From Accumulibacter sp. (GTDB lineage: Bacteria > Pseudomonadota > Gammaproteobacteria > Burkholderiales > Rhodocyclaceae), in NCBI GenBank assembly GCA_017302455.1, contig JAFLDO010000010.1, forward strand, positions 40,195 to 104,194: DNA of 64,000 bases. Direction: 5' to 3'. Each line of letters starts with the position of its first letter. The first letter of the stretch is position 1. The notes beneath the pieces were generated by a model. The model saw only the letters and a list, made by a program, of their open reading frames with translations, had not been told where the DNA came from and did no database searches. Shown here piece after piece: positions 27,374-36,532 of this stretch. The position numbers and the translations under genes were made by a program.

Positions 27374-28321
27374 TCAAAGCTGGTACTCCTCATCCGGTCG
27401 AACGCCGGCCATCGCCATGTCGACCGCCTTTCTCGTCAGGTGCGAGGCGAACAATTCGATGAAATCGTATTCGTAGCGGCGGACGTGGGTGCCGCGCCGC
27501 AGGCCGATGCGGGTGGTGTTGGAGCCGAACAGGTGTTCGGCGGCCATCGCCTGCAAGCCAACATCGCGTAACGGGTCGAAAGCCATCCGGGCGATGATTC
27601 CGAGGCCAAGCCCAAGGCTGACGTAGGTCTTGATCACGTCGGCGTCGATGGCGGTGAGCACGACGTTGGGCGTCAATTGCGCCAGCTCGAAGGCCTTGTT
27701 GATCCGCGACCGGCCGGTGAAAGCCGAGTCGTAGGTGATCAGGGGCCAGCGCGCCAGGGCGGCCAGCGACAATGACTTCTCGGCGAGAATCGGGTGCCCA
27801 TCGGGGGCGATCACGCAGTGCACCCACTGGTAGCAGGGAAGCATCACCAGCTGCGGATACTGGTCGAGCGCCTCGGTAGCGATGGCGATGTCGGCCTCGC
27901 CTTTCAGCGTCCATTCGGCAATCTGCGTCGGATGCCCCTGGTGCAGCGAGAGTCGAACCTTGGGGTGCCGGTCGACGAAGTTCTTGACGACGGCGGGCAG
28001 GGCGTAGCGGGCCTGGGTATGCGTCGTGGCGATCACCAGGCTGCCGGAATCGCCGCCCGCGTACTCCTCGCCGACGCGCCTGATGTTCTCGGCGTCGCGC
28101 AGCATGCGCTCGGCGATTTCGAGCACCACCTTGCCGGGCTCGGTGATCGCCGTCAGGCGCTTGCCGCTGCGCTCGAAGACAATCACCCCGAGTTCATCTT
28201 CGAGCAGCTTGATCTGCTTGGAGATTCCGGGCTGCGAGGTGTAGAGCGCCTCTGCCGCTTCCGACACATTGAGGCCCTGGCGCGCCACCTCGACCAGATA
28301 CCGGAGTTGCTGCAGCTTCAT
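27374..28321 (-). CDS. cysB: CysB-type LysR transcriptional regulator of sulfur assimilation
   Basis: This 315-residue regulator has the CysB-specific N-terminus MKLQQLRYLVEV, a helix-turn-helix (AAEALYTSQPGISKQIKLLE) and the effector-binding domain with TTHTQARYALP, where family members contact sulfate, thiosulfate or acetylserine. It is transcribed away from a TSUP exporter and the cys operon, the arrangement expected of a LysR regulator and its targets. Length is normal. Confidence 0.93.
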   Translation of the reverse strand: MKLQQLRYLVEVARQGLNVSEAAEALYTSQPGISKQIKLLEDELGVIVFERSGKRLTAITEPGKVVLEIAERMLRDAENIRRVGEEYAGGDSGSLVIATTHTQARYALPAVVKNFVDRHPKVRLSLHQGHPTQIAEWTLKGEADIAIATEALDQYPQLVMLPCYQWVHCVIAPDGHPILAEKSLSLAALARWPLITYDSAFTGRSRINKAFELAQLTPNVVLTAIDADVIKTYVSLGLGLGIIARMAFDPLRDVGLQAMAAEHLFGSNTTRIGLRRGTHVRRYEYDFIELFASHLTRKAVDMAMAGVRPDEEYQL

Positions 28322-28427
28322 GGTCCCTCGAAATCACTATTCGTTATAACAATCTAACTTAACATTCTTTTTCGATCAAGTCGTGCGCTGCTACCATGCG
28401 CCCTCTTTCTTGTTGCGGCGCGCCGTC
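28322..28427. promoter_or_regulatory. AT-rich divergent cysB/TSUP control region
   Basis: This is a clearly AT-rich stretch in GC-rich DNA. On the minus strand a cysB promoter is visible: -35 TTGATC (28374-28379), 17 nt, -10 TAGATT (28351-28356). CysB sites have no strict consensus, but AT-rich intergenic DNA of this sort, next to cysB, is where they are found. The plus-strand promoter for the exporter must also lie here. Confidence 0.5.
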
Positions 28428-29204
28428 ATGGACTGGATGTACACCTTGTCGGGGTTTGTCGTCGGCGCCATCGTCGGGCTCACCGGCGTCGGCGGCGGCT
28501 CGCTGATGACGCCGCTGCTGGTACTGCTTTTCGGCGTCCACCCGGCGACGGCGGTAGGCACCGATCTGCTCTATGCCGCGATCACCAAGGCCGGCGGGAC
28601 TGTCGTCCACGCCAAGAAGGGGCACGTGGACTGGCAAGTGACCCGCCTGCTGGCAACCGGCAGCATTCCGGCCGCGGCCCTGACCGTCTGGGCGCTGTCG
28701 TTTCTGCCCAAGCGAAGTCCGGAAGTCTCGCAGGTCATCTCGTTCTCGCTGGGAATCGCCTTGCTGCTTACCGCTGCAGCGATCATCTTTCGCCAGAAGC
28801 TGCAGCAGCAGGCACTGGCGCACGCCGACGACGCGGCGCACACGCAGTTGCGGGCACCCATCACGGTAGCTGTCGGCGCCCTGCTCGGCGTGCTGGTATC
28901 GGTTTCTTCGGTCGGCGCCGGCGCACTCGGCGTCGCGGTGCTTTTCTACCTGTACCCCCGCCTGCCGGCGATCAGGATCATCGGTAGCGACGTCGCGCAC
29001 GCCGTGCCGCTGACGCTGGTCGCCGGTCTGGGCCACTGGCTGATCGGCAGCGTCGACTGGTCGCTGCTCGGCAGCCTGCTGCTCGGCTCGCTACCCGGGA
29101 TCTGGCTCGGCAGCCACGCCTCGGCAAAGGTACCGGACCGCTGTCTGCGCCCGATCCTCGCCGGCATGCTGGTGCTGATCGGTGGCAAACTGATTGCCCT
29201 GTAA
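28428..29204 (+). CDS. TSUP (TauE/SafE) family sulfur-anion transporter
   Basis: This 258-residue protein has seven or eight membrane segments and the TSUP repeats: GAIVGLTGVGGGSLMTPLLVLLF near the N-terminus, and GALLGVLVSVSSVGAGALGV in the second half. Family members export or import sulfite, sulfonates or sulfate. The position between cysB and cysI suggests sulfate uptake or sulfite handling for assimilation. ATG at 28428 is preferred over the upstream frame because it starts directly before the first membrane segment. Confidence 0.88.
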   Translation: MDWMYTLSGFVVGAIVGLTGVGGGSLMTPLLVLLFGVHPATAVGTDLLYAAITKAGGTVVHAKKGHVDWQVTRLLATGSIPAAALTVWALSFLPKRSPEVSQVISFSLGIALLLTAAAIIFRQKLQQQALAHADDAAHTQLRAPITVAVGALLGVLVSVSSVGAGALGVAVLFYLYPRLPAIRIIGSDVAHAVPLTLVAGLGHWLIGSVDWSLLGSLLLGSLPGIWLGSHASAKVPDRCLRPILAGMLVLIGGKLIAL

Positions 29205-29259
29205 GTGCCAGGGTGGCACCTGACGCCAACCCAGCCCTCATTCATCAAAGGAACGAGCG

Positions 29260-30969
29260 ATGTATCGCTACGACACTACTGACCAACGGATCATCGACGA
29301 GCGCGTCGCCCAGTACCGCGACCAGATGGCCCGCCATCTGGCCGGCGAACTCTCGGTGGACGAATTGCGCCCGCTACGCCTGCAGAACGGCCTGTACATC
29401 CAGCGGCACGGCCCGATGCTGCGCATCGCCATCCCCTACGGCATGCTGGCGGCCGCGCAACTGCGCAAGCTGGCCGAGATCTCGCGCCGCTACGACCGCG
29501 GCGTCGGGCACTTCACGACACGCCAGAACATGCAACTCAACTGGCCGCAGCTCGAAGAGACGCCGGACATCCTGGGCGAACTGGCGAGCGTCGAAATGCA
29601 CGCCGTGCAGACCTCGGGCAATTGCGTGCGCAACATCACCACCGACCACTTCGCCGGCTGCGCGCCCGACGAGATCACCGATCCACGTCCTTACTGCGAA
29701 CTGCTGCGCCAGTGGTCAACCTTCCACCCGGAGTTTGCCTACCTGCCACGCAAGTTCAAGATCGCCGTCAATGCCGCGGCCGACGATCGTGCGGTGATTC
29801 GGGCGCACGACATCGGCCTCGGCCTCGTGATCGACGACACCGGCGAGATCGGCTTCCGGGTCTTCGTCGGTGGCGGCCTCGGGCGCACGCCCATCCTCGG
29901 CAAGCTGATCCGCGAGTTCCTGCCGCGCCGGCACCTGCTCTCCTACCTCGATGCGATCCTGCGCGTCTATAACCGATACGGGCGCCGCGATAACATGTAC
30001 AAGGCGCGCATCAAGATCCTCGTGCAGGCGCTCGGTATCGAGGAGTTTGCCCGGCAGGTCGACGCGGAGTGGGCGTACCTGCAGGATGGTCCGACGACGG
30101 TACCCGATGCCGAGTTCGCACGCATCGCCCACCATTTTGCACCCCCGCCCTGGGAAACACTGCCCGCGGAAGACTCGGCGCATGCGGCACGACTGAGCAG
30201 CGACAAGGCTTTTGCCAACTGGGTCAAGCGTTGCGTGCATGTGCACAAAACGCCCGGCTACGCCGCCGTCACCCTCTCCCTGAAAGCACCCGGGGTCGCT
30301 CCCGGCGACATCACTGACGCGCAGATGCTGGCGGTCGCCGACCTCGCCGACCGCTTCAGCTTCGGCGAACTGCGCGTCACTCACGAGCAGAACGTGGTCC
30401 TTGCCGACATCAGGCAGCGCGATCTGTACGAAGTCTGGCAGATCGCGCGCAGCCACCGGCTGGCGACGGCCAACATCGGCCTGCTGACCGACATGATCTG
30501 CTGTCCCGGTGGCGACCTCTGCGCGCTCGCCAACGCCCGCTCGATCCCGATTGCCGACGCGGTGCAGCAGAAGTTCGACGACCTCGACTACCTGTACGAC
30601 ATCGGCGACATCTCACTCAACATCTCGGGCTGCATGAACTCCTGCGGGCACCATCATGTTGCCAACATCGGCATCCTCGGCGTCGACAAGAACAACGAGG
30701 AGTGGTACCAGATCACCGTCGGCGGGCAGCAGGGTAACGCCGCGACGATCGGCAAGGTGATCGGGCCCTCGTTCTATGCGCAGGAAGTGCCTCTGGTCAT
30801 CGAGGCGCTGATCGACGTCTATCGCGAAAACCGCGGCGACAGCGAGCGCTTCATCGACACCCTGCAGCGGATTGGCATCGAACCGTTCAAGGCGCGCGCC
30901 TACGCCGGGCGTGACCGGCGACGCGTGGCGAAAGTGGACAGCAACGAAAAGGAACTGGTCAATGCCTAG
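29260..30969 (+). CDS. cysI: Assimilatory sulfite reductase, haemoprotein subunit
   Basis: This 569-residue enzyme reduces sulfite to sulfide with sirohaem and a [4Fe-4S] cluster. The four cluster cysteines are in CCPGGDLC and GCMNSCG, and the sirohaem-binding half-domains (RHGPMLRIAIP, HFTTRQNMQLNWP) occur twice, as expected. AAAGGAACGAG precedes the ATG. No flavoprotein gene (cysJ) is near, so electrons may come from ferredoxin or another reductase. It leads an operon with DUF934 and cysH. Confidence 0.93.
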   Translation: MYRYDTTDQRIIDERVAQYRDQMARHLAGELSVDELRPLRLQNGLYIQRHGPMLRIAIPYGMLAAAQLRKLAEISRRYDRGVGHFTTRQNMQLNWPQLEETPDILGELASVEMHAVQTSGNCVRNITTDHFAGCAPDEITDPRPYCELLRQWSTFHPEFAYLPRKFKIAVNAAADDRAVIRAHDIGLGLVIDDTGEIGFRVFVGGGLGRTPILGKLIREFLPRRHLLSYLDAILRVYNRYGRRDNMYKARIKILVQALGIEEFARQVDAEWAYLQDGPTTVPDAEFARIAHHFAPPPWETLPAEDSAHAARLSSDKAFANWVKRCVHVHKTPGYAAVTLSLKAPGVAPGDITDAQMLAVADLADRFSFGELRVTHEQNVVLADIRQRDLYEVWQIARSHRLATANIGLLTDMICCPGGDLCALANARSIPIADAVQQKFDDLDYLYDIGDISLNISGCMNSCGHHHVANIGILGVDKNNEEWYQITVGGQQGNAATIGKVIGPSFYAQEVPLVIEALIDVYRENRGDSERFIDTLQRIGIEPFKARAYAGRDRRRVAKVDSNEKELVNA

Positions 30970-31483
30970 GATCATCAAGAACGAGAGCATCGTCGACGAC
31001 AACTGGCAGGTGCTGACACTGGCCGAAGGCGACACGCCCGAGTCGCTCAGGCTGCCTGCCGAACCGGCGCTGGTGCCGCTCGCCGTCTGGCTCACCCGCC
31101 GCGACGAACTGATCGCCACGCCCGCGCCGCTTGGTGTCTGGCTCGACAGCCACGAAGGGCCGGAGGCACTGGCCGCCGACATCGCACGCTTCGCGGTGAT
31201 CGGCGTCAATTTCCCGAAATTCACCGACGGCCGCAGCTATTCGACCGCCCGGCTGCTGCGCGAGCGCTACCACTACGCGGGCGAGATTCGCGCCCTTGGC
31301 GATGTCCTGCAGGACCAGATCTTCTACATGCGTCGTTGCGGCATCGATGCCTATGCGCTGCGCGCCAACAAGGACATCGACAAGGCTCTGGCCGGCCTGC
31401 GGGTCTTCAGCGAGACCTACCAGGCGGCTGCCGACCAGCCGCAACCGCTGTTTCGGCGGCGCTTCGCCCGGGAGGCGGCATGA
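30962..31483 (+). CDS. DUF934 protein of the sulfite-reduction operon
   Basis: This 173-residue protein is a DUF934 member, seen in many proteobacteria between cysI and cysH. Typical stretches are GVWLDSHEGPEAL, VNFPKFTDGRSYS and GDVLQDQIFYMRRCG. No cofactor motif is evident; a role in assembling or supplying electrons to sulfite reductase is only an inference from gene order. ATG overlaps the cysI end by 8 bp and the stop overlaps cysH as ATGA. Confidence 0.85.
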   Translation: MPRIIKNESIVDDNWQVLTLAEGDTPESLRLPAEPALVPLAVWLTRRDELIATPAPLGVWLDSHEGPEALAADIARFAVIGVNFPKFTDGRSYSTARLLRERYHYAGEIRALGDVLQDQIFYMRRCGIDAYALRANKDIDKALAGLRVFSETYQAAADQPQPLFRRRFAREAA

Positions 31484-32205
31484 ACGCCAGACTCCATCTT
31501 GACGACCCGACGCTGCTCGAGGGCCTGGCGACGCGCGTCGACGCCGCACGCCGGCTGTTGCGCGAGATTGCCGACGATTTCTCGCCGGCGGCTTTCGCCT
31601 GCAGCCTCGGCGCCGAAGACATGGTCCTCACCGACCTGATCGTCCGCGACCAGCTCGCCATCGACATCTTTTCGCTCGACACCGGCCGCCTGCCGCTCGA
31701 AACCTATGACCTGATCGCCGAAGTCAAGAAGCACTACGGCCTGGCGCTGCGGCTCTACTACCCGCGCCACGATCTGGTCGAGACGTGGACGCGTGAAAAC
31801 GGTATCAACGCCTTCTACGAATCGGTGGACCTGCGCAAGGGCTGCTGCTTCGTACGCAAGGTCGAGCCCTTGCAGCGCGCCCTCGCCGGCCACAAGGCGT
31901 GGATCACCGGTCTGCGCGCCAGTCAGGCGGCGACCCGCGAAGGCTTGCCGACGCGCAGTTTCGACGCCAGCAACGGCGGCCTGGAGAAGTTCAACCCGCT
32001 CGCCGACTGGAGCGAGCGCGAAGTGTGGGCCTACCTCAAGCAGCATGCGGTGCCCTACAACGCGCTGCACGACAAGTTCTACCCGAGCATCGGCTGCGCG
32101 CCGTGCACGCGGCCGATCACGCCTGGAGAAGATGTCCGCGCCGGCCGCTGGTGGTGGGAGAATCCACAATCGAAGGAATGCGGCTTGCACAGCAAGCGCG
32201 CCTGA
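31480..32205 (+). CDS. cysH: Adenylyl-sulfate (APS) reductase
   Basis: This 241-residue reductase makes sulfite from activated sulfate. The two cysteine pairs, CCFVRKVEPL and CAPCTRP, are the [4Fe-4S] ligands that mark the APS-using type, rather than the PAPS-using E. coli enzyme. The catalytic Cys is in KECGLH at the C-terminus. The absence of a cysC domain in cysN fits APS as the substrate. GGAGG precedes the ATG, which overlaps DUF934. Confidence 0.93.
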   Translation: MNARLHLDDPTLLEGLATRVDAARRLLREIADDFSPAAFACSLGAEDMVLTDLIVRDQLAIDIFSLDTGRLPLETYDLIAEVKKHYGLALRLYYPRHDLVETWTRENGINAFYESVDLRKGCCFVRKVEPLQRALAGHKAWITGLRASQAATREGLPTRSFDASNGGLEKFNPLADWSEREVWAYLKQHAVPYNALHDKFYPSIGCAPCTRPITPGEDVRAGRWWWENPQSKECGLHSKRA

Positions 32206-32233
32206 AGCCCCAAGGATCAGACACAGGTCAACC

Positions 32234-33154
32234 ATGAGTACTGCAACGCTCTCGCGAGTCACCCTTTCCCACCTCGACTGGCTCGAATCCGAAGCCATCC
32301 ACATCATGCGCGAGGTCGCCGGCCAGTGCAGCAATCCGGTCCTCCTCTTCTCGGGCGGCAAGGATTCGATCTGCATGCTGCGCATCGCCGAAAAGGCTTT
32401 CCGCCCGGGCCGCTTTCCGTTCCCGCTGATGCACATCGACACCGGCCACAACTACCGCGAGGTCACCGACTTCCGTGACCGGCGGGCGGCCGAACTCGGC
32501 GAGCGCCTGATCGTTCGCTCGGTCGAGGATTCGATGGCGCGCGGGACGGTGGTACTGAAATCCGCCGACGAACCGCGTAACAAGCACCAGTCGGTGACCC
32601 TGCTCGAAGCGATCGAGGAGTTTGGCTTCGACGCCTGCATCGGCGGCGCGCGACGGGATGAGGAGAAGGCACGCGCCAAGGAGCGCATCTTCTCTTTCCG
32701 CGACGAATTCGGCCAGTGGGACCCGAAAAACCAGCGGCCCGAGCTATGGGACCTGTACAACGCGCGCAGTTTCAAGGGTGAGAACATGCGTGTCTTCCCG
32801 ATCTCCAACTGGACCGAAATCGACGTCTGGCAGTACATCGAACGCGAGCACCTGGCCTTGCCGTCGATCTACTTCGCCCACCGCCGGCCGATCGTGCGCC
32901 GCAGCGGCGGCCTGTTGCCGGTCACCGAGGTGACGCCGGCGAGACCCGGCGACAGCATCGAGAATCTGATGGTGCGCTTTCGCACCGTCGGCGACATCAC
33001 GTGCACGGCGCCGGTGGAATCGGACGCCGCCAGTGTCACCGCGATCATCGCCGAAACCGCGATCACGACGATCACCGAGCGCGGCGCCACCCGTCTCGAC
33101 GACCAAACGTCGGACGCGTCGATGGAACAACGCAAGAAGGAAGGTTACTTCTGA
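32234..33154 (+). CDS. cysD: Sulfate adenylyltransferase small subunit
   Basis: This 306-residue subunit makes APS from ATP and sulfate with CysN. The PP-loop is LLFSGGKDS, followed by HIDTGHNYRE, GARRDEEKARAKER and the typical C-terminal RKKEGYF. ATG at 32234 is 28 bp after cysH. The longer open frame is a read-through of cysH in another frame. Coupled to cysN by a TGATG overlap. Confidence 0.95.
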   Translation: MSTATLSRVTLSHLDWLESEAIHIMREVAGQCSNPVLLFSGGKDSICMLRIAEKAFRPGRFPFPLMHIDTGHNYREVTDFRDRRAAELGERLIVRSVEDSMARGTVVLKSADEPRNKHQSVTLLEAIEEFGFDACIGGARRDEEKARAKERIFSFRDEFGQWDPKNQRPELWDLYNARSFKGENMRVFPISNWTEIDVWQYIEREHLALPSIYFAHRRPIVRRSGGLLPVTEVTPARPGDSIENLMVRFRTVGDITCTAPVESDAASVTAIIAETAITTITERGATRLDDQTSDASMEQRKKEGYF

Positions 33155-34443
33155 TGTCCGCGATCGAGAAACTCCCCACCGAAGCCATTCCGGACAACGG
33201 CCTGCTGCGCTTCCTGACCTGCGGCAGCGTCGATGACGGCAAGAGCACGCTGATCGGCCGCCTGCTCTTCGACAGCAAAACCATCCTCGCCGACACCCTG
33301 CACGCCATCCAGCGCACCTCGGCCAGGCGCGGGCTCGACATCGTCGACCTGTCGCTGTTGACCGACGGACTACAGGCCGAACGCGAGCAGGGAATCACCA
33401 TCGACGTCGCCTACCGCTACTTCACGACCGGGACGCGCAAGTACATCATTGCGGACGCGCCGGGCCACGAGCAGTACACCCGCAACATGGTCACCGCGGC
33501 GTCCACCGCCGACCTGGCCATCATCCTCATCGACGCCCGCAAGGGTGTGCTGACGCAAACCCGCCGCCACTCCTATCTGGCCCACCTGGTCGGCATTCCA
33601 CACATCGTCGTCGCGGTGAACAAGATGGACCTCGTGGACTACTCGCCGGCAACTTTCGCCCGGATCAGGAGCGACTACCTGGCTTTCGCCACCGCATTGG
33701 GAATCACCGACGTGCGCTTCATCCCCATGTCGGCGCTCAACGGCGACATGATCGTGGACCGTGGCGAGCGTCTGGACTGGTACGACGGGCCGACGCTGCT
33801 CGATATCCTCGAGAACGTCCCGGCGCTGCACGGCGAGCACGCCGAGAAGTTCCGCTTCCCGGTGCAGTACGTGTGCCGCCCGCAGGACGCCGCCAACCCG
33901 GAACTGCACGACTATCGCGGCTTCATGGGCCGCGTCGAGTCCGGCGAACTGGCGATCGGCGACGCGGTGACCGTCCTCCCTTCCGGACGCGAGACGCGCG
34001 TCAAGGACATCCAGATTCTCGGCGAGTCGCTACCCCGGACCGTTGCCGAGCAGTCCGTGACGATCCTCCTCGAGGACGAGATCGACATCTCGCGCGGCGA
34101 CATGATCGTCAAGACCGGCGAGTTGCCGAAAATCGCCAGACAGATCGACGCCATGCTCTGCTGGCTTTCCGAGTCGCCGCTCGATCCGCGCCGAAAGTAT
34201 CTCCTGCGACACACCACGCGCGACAGCAAGGCGATGCTCGCCGGCATCGCCTTTCGCGTCGACATCAACAGCATGGAGCAGCAGGCGGCCGAGCGCCTGG
34301 CGATGAACGACATCGCCCGGGTCAGCTTCAAACTGGCGCAGCCGATCTTTGCCGACCCCTATGCCGAGAGCCGCGGCACCGGCGCCTTCATCGTCATCGA
34401 CGAATCGTCGAACAACACCGTCGCCGCGGGCATGATCGTCTGA
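33154..34443 (+). CDS. cysN: Sulfate adenylyltransferase GTPase subunit
   Basis: This 429-residue EF-Tu-like GTPase has G1 GSVDDGKST, G3 DAPGHEQYTRNM and G4 NKMD, then two beta-barrel domains. GTP hydrolysis drives APS formation by CysD. There is no C-terminal APS kinase (CysC) domain, which agrees with the APS-type reductase in the operon. ATG shares a base with the cysD stop; the next gene starts 8 bp after this one. Confidence 0.95.
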   Translation: MSAIEKLPTEAIPDNGLLRFLTCGSVDDGKSTLIGRLLFDSKTILADTLHAIQRTSARRGLDIVDLSLLTDGLQAEREQGITIDVAYRYFTTGTRKYIIADAPGHEQYTRNMVTAASTADLAIILIDARKGVLTQTRRHSYLAHLVGIPHIVVAVNKMDLVDYSPATFARIRSDYLAFATALGITDVRFIPMSALNGDMIVDRGERLDWYDGPTLLDILENVPALHGEHAEKFRFPVQYVCRPQDAANPELHDYRGFMGRVESGELAIGDAVTVLPSGRETRVKDIQILGESLPRTVAEQSVTILLEDEIDISRGDMIVKTGELPKIARQIDAMLCWLSESPLDPRRKYLLRHTTRDSKAMLAGIAFRVDINSMEQQAAERLAMNDIARVSFKLAQPIFADPYAESRGTGAFIVIDESSNNTVAAGMIV

Positions 34444-34451
34444 GCCCCGAC

Positions 34452-35531
34452 ATGGATATCCACGGCAAACCGATAGAGGAACGCATCGACTGGCTGTTCG
34501 GCTTGGCCGAGCGTCACAGTACGATCTTTCGCAGCCCGGAAGCCTGGTTGGCGCGCGAGCACTATCTCGCCGAGCATCCGACAGCCATCGCCGTGCTGAA
34601 GTGCATGGACGGCCGCATCAACATCCCGGTGGCGACCAACACGCCGGTCGGCATCCTGATGCCCTTCCGCAACCTTGGCGGCATCTTCGATCTCGGCTGG
34701 CCGCACCTCGGCGAGGTGCTCGCCCACCATGTGCAGCGCGTCGTCAGCGCCGGCCGCCACGTGGTTTTCCTGGTAACCTACCACTACTCACAAGGCGACC
34801 CGCGTCGCGGCTGCGCCGGCTTCCAGTACGACACGGCAGCGGCGATCGCCCACACCTACGAGATTCGCCGCCAGGTCGAATACATTTTCGGCACCGATCA
34901 CGGCACCGTCTATCCGCTGGTCTGCGGTTTCGAAACCGACGAGGATGCGCTGGTGATCCACGGCACGGCCGGCGACAAACTCGATCTGGCGACGCTGACG
35001 TCGACCGACAGGGCGACGCTCGAACTCCGCCTCGCCGCGCTGCTGCCCGACATGCCGGCCCGCATGCGCGCCGATCTGCTGCCCTTGCTCTACGGCAACC
35101 TCGAACACATCGAGAACGTGCGGGCGCAGATTCGCCGCAACGAGCGCCTGCTCGACATCGAACATCGCGAGTGGATGATCTGCCTCGGTCGCGGCTTCGA
35201 CTTCCTGCATACGCCCAACATCGCGCTGATCATCGGCCCCTACAGTCCGAATCTCGACGTGCCGATTCGCCGTGCCGCCGGCATCATCGAAGCCAACATG
35301 CTGGCCGGCCGCATCCCGAACGACGGCTTCCTGCTCCTCGCCTCGGTACCGTACGACGAAATCGGCGTCGACCGCGCCCGCGCGGAACTCAAGTCACGCT
35401 TTCTGTCGACCTTCGCTGCCGACGTCATCCGCGCCGAGTTTCCGCGCCTCGGCGAGCAGATGGCCATCCGCACGGCCGTACTCGACTGGCGCTCGCGCAC
35501 TCTCGAGACCATCGCCGTCGTCGGGAAGTGA
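34452..35531 (+). CDS. CsoSCA-like beta-carbonic anhydrase-related protein
   Basis: This 359-residue protein shows beta-carbonic anhydrase landmarks: Cys51-x-Asp53-x-Arg55 in KCMDGRI, the FRNLGG motif (residues 72-77), and His111 followed by Cys121 in YHYSQGDPRRGC. The nine residues between the last two zinc ligands, instead of two, resemble the carboxysome shell enzyme CsoSCA. The C-terminal half is unlike ordinary beta-class enzymes and contains a second Cys at CLGRGFDFLH. It starts 8 bp after cysN, so it is probably co-transcribed. No carboxysome or Rubisco gene is in the window. Activity is inferred from ligands only. Confidence 0.7.
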   Translation: MDIHGKPIEERIDWLFGLAERHSTIFRSPEAWLAREHYLAEHPTAIAVLKCMDGRINIPVATNTPVGILMPFRNLGGIFDLGWPHLGEVLAHHVQRVVSAGRHVVFLVTYHYSQGDPRRGCAGFQYDTAAAIAHTYEIRRQVEYIFGTDHGTVYPLVCGFETDEDALVIHGTAGDKLDLATLTSTDRATLELRLAALLPDMPARMRADLLPLLYGNLEHIENVRAQIRRNERLLDIEHREWMICLGRGFDFLHTPNIALIIGPYSPNLDVPIRRAAGIIEANMLAGRIPNDGFLLLASVPYDEIGVDRARAELKSRFLSTFAADVIRAEFPRLGEQMAIRTAVLDWRSRTLETIAVVGK

Positions 35532-35613
35532 AGAAAGCGCCCACCGGCGTCGTCAGCACCAGCCGGCGGTAACGACGGTTGCCACGCCAACCGTCGGACC
35601 GGGAACAAGCTGT

Positions 35614-35619
35614 TAGAAT
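35614..35619 (+). promoter_or_regulatory. Extended -10 (TGTTAGAAT) for rlmB
   Basis: TAGAAT with a TGT extension is followed by CGCCGCCTC, 30 bp before the rlmB ATG. It is the third TGnTAGAAT in the window. Confidence 0.5.
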
Positions 35620-35648
35620 CGCCGCCTCTTCCCACCTCGGCCTCGTCC

Positions 35649-36401
35649 ATGTCCACGCACTCACGCCTGATCTTCGGTTTCCATTCCACCCTCGCCAAGT
35701 TGCGGCACGATCCTGGTGCGGTGCGCGAGATCTACGTCGACGCCAGTCGCCACGATGCCCGTCTGCGCGATCTGGTGGCGCATGCGGAGTTCGCCGCAGT
35801 GCGCGTCATGCCGGTCGATCCGGCCCGACTGGAAGCACTGGCGCCGGGCGCCAGGCACCAGGGCGTCATCGCCACCGTGGGCGCGACGCAGCGCCACGTG
35901 ACGCTGGACGACGTGCTCGACACGCTCGACGAGCCGCCCTTCCTGCTCGTCCTCGATGGCATCCAGGATCCGCACAACCTCGGAGCCTGCCTGCGGGTAG
36001 CCGACGCCGTCGGCGCGCACGCCGTGATTGCCCCCAAGGACCGCGCGGTCGGTCTGACGCAGACAGCAGTTAAGGTGGCCAGTGGCGCTGCCGAGACAGT
36101 GCCGTACATCACGGTGACGAATCTCGCCCGCGCCCTGCGCGAAATGAAGGAACGCGACATCTGGGTCATCGGCACGGATGCGCTGGCCAAGGACGATCTT
36201 TACGCCGCCCAGTGGTCAACCGCCACCGCCTGGGTGCTCGGTGCCGAAGGCGACGGACTGCGCCGACTGACTCGCGAAACCTGCGACCAACTGGTGAGTA
36301 TTCCCATGCTCGGCTCGGTCGCCAGCCTGAACGTCTCGGTGGCGACCGGCGTGTGCCTTTACGAGGCACGAAGGCGCCGCAACCCGGCCGTAGACCTCTA
36401 G
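35649..36401 (+). CDS. rlmB: 23S rRNA 2'-O-ribose methyltransferase RlmB
   Basis: This 250-residue SpoU-family enzyme methylates G2251 of 23S rRNA with S-adenosylmethionine. An N-terminal substrate-binding domain is followed by the knotted catalytic domain: LDGIQDPHNLGACLR (motif 1), WVLGAEGDGLRR (motif 2) and SVASLNVSVATGVCLYE (motif 3). Length is standard. It has its own promoter; the downstream gene is convergent. Confidence 0.94.
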   Translation: MSTHSRLIFGFHSTLAKLRHDPGAVREIYVDASRHDARLRDLVAHAEFAAVRVMPVDPARLEALAPGARHQGVIATVGATQRHVTLDDVLDTLDEPPFLLVLDGIQDPHNLGACLRVADAVGAHAVIAPKDRAVGLTQTAVKVASGAAETVPYITVTNLARALREMKERDIWVIGTDALAKDDLYAAQWSTATAWVLGAEGDGLRRLTRETCDQLVSIPMLGSVASLNVSVATGVCLYEARRRRNPAVDL

Positions 36402-36532
36402 CCAGCTAGCCCCCCAGCACGCGCCGGCCCGTACGGAGCGCCGGGAGCGACACCACGCCCCCCCCCCGCGACCCCCTCGCCCTTGCGCTTTCGAAGGGTG
36501 CAGACGGCGCGCCCCGGCGTCACCCCGGGCGG

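Noticed and set aside
36458..36467. Run of ten C residues
   Set aside because: It lies between two convergent stop codons, so it cannot switch a reading frame or promoter in an obvious way.
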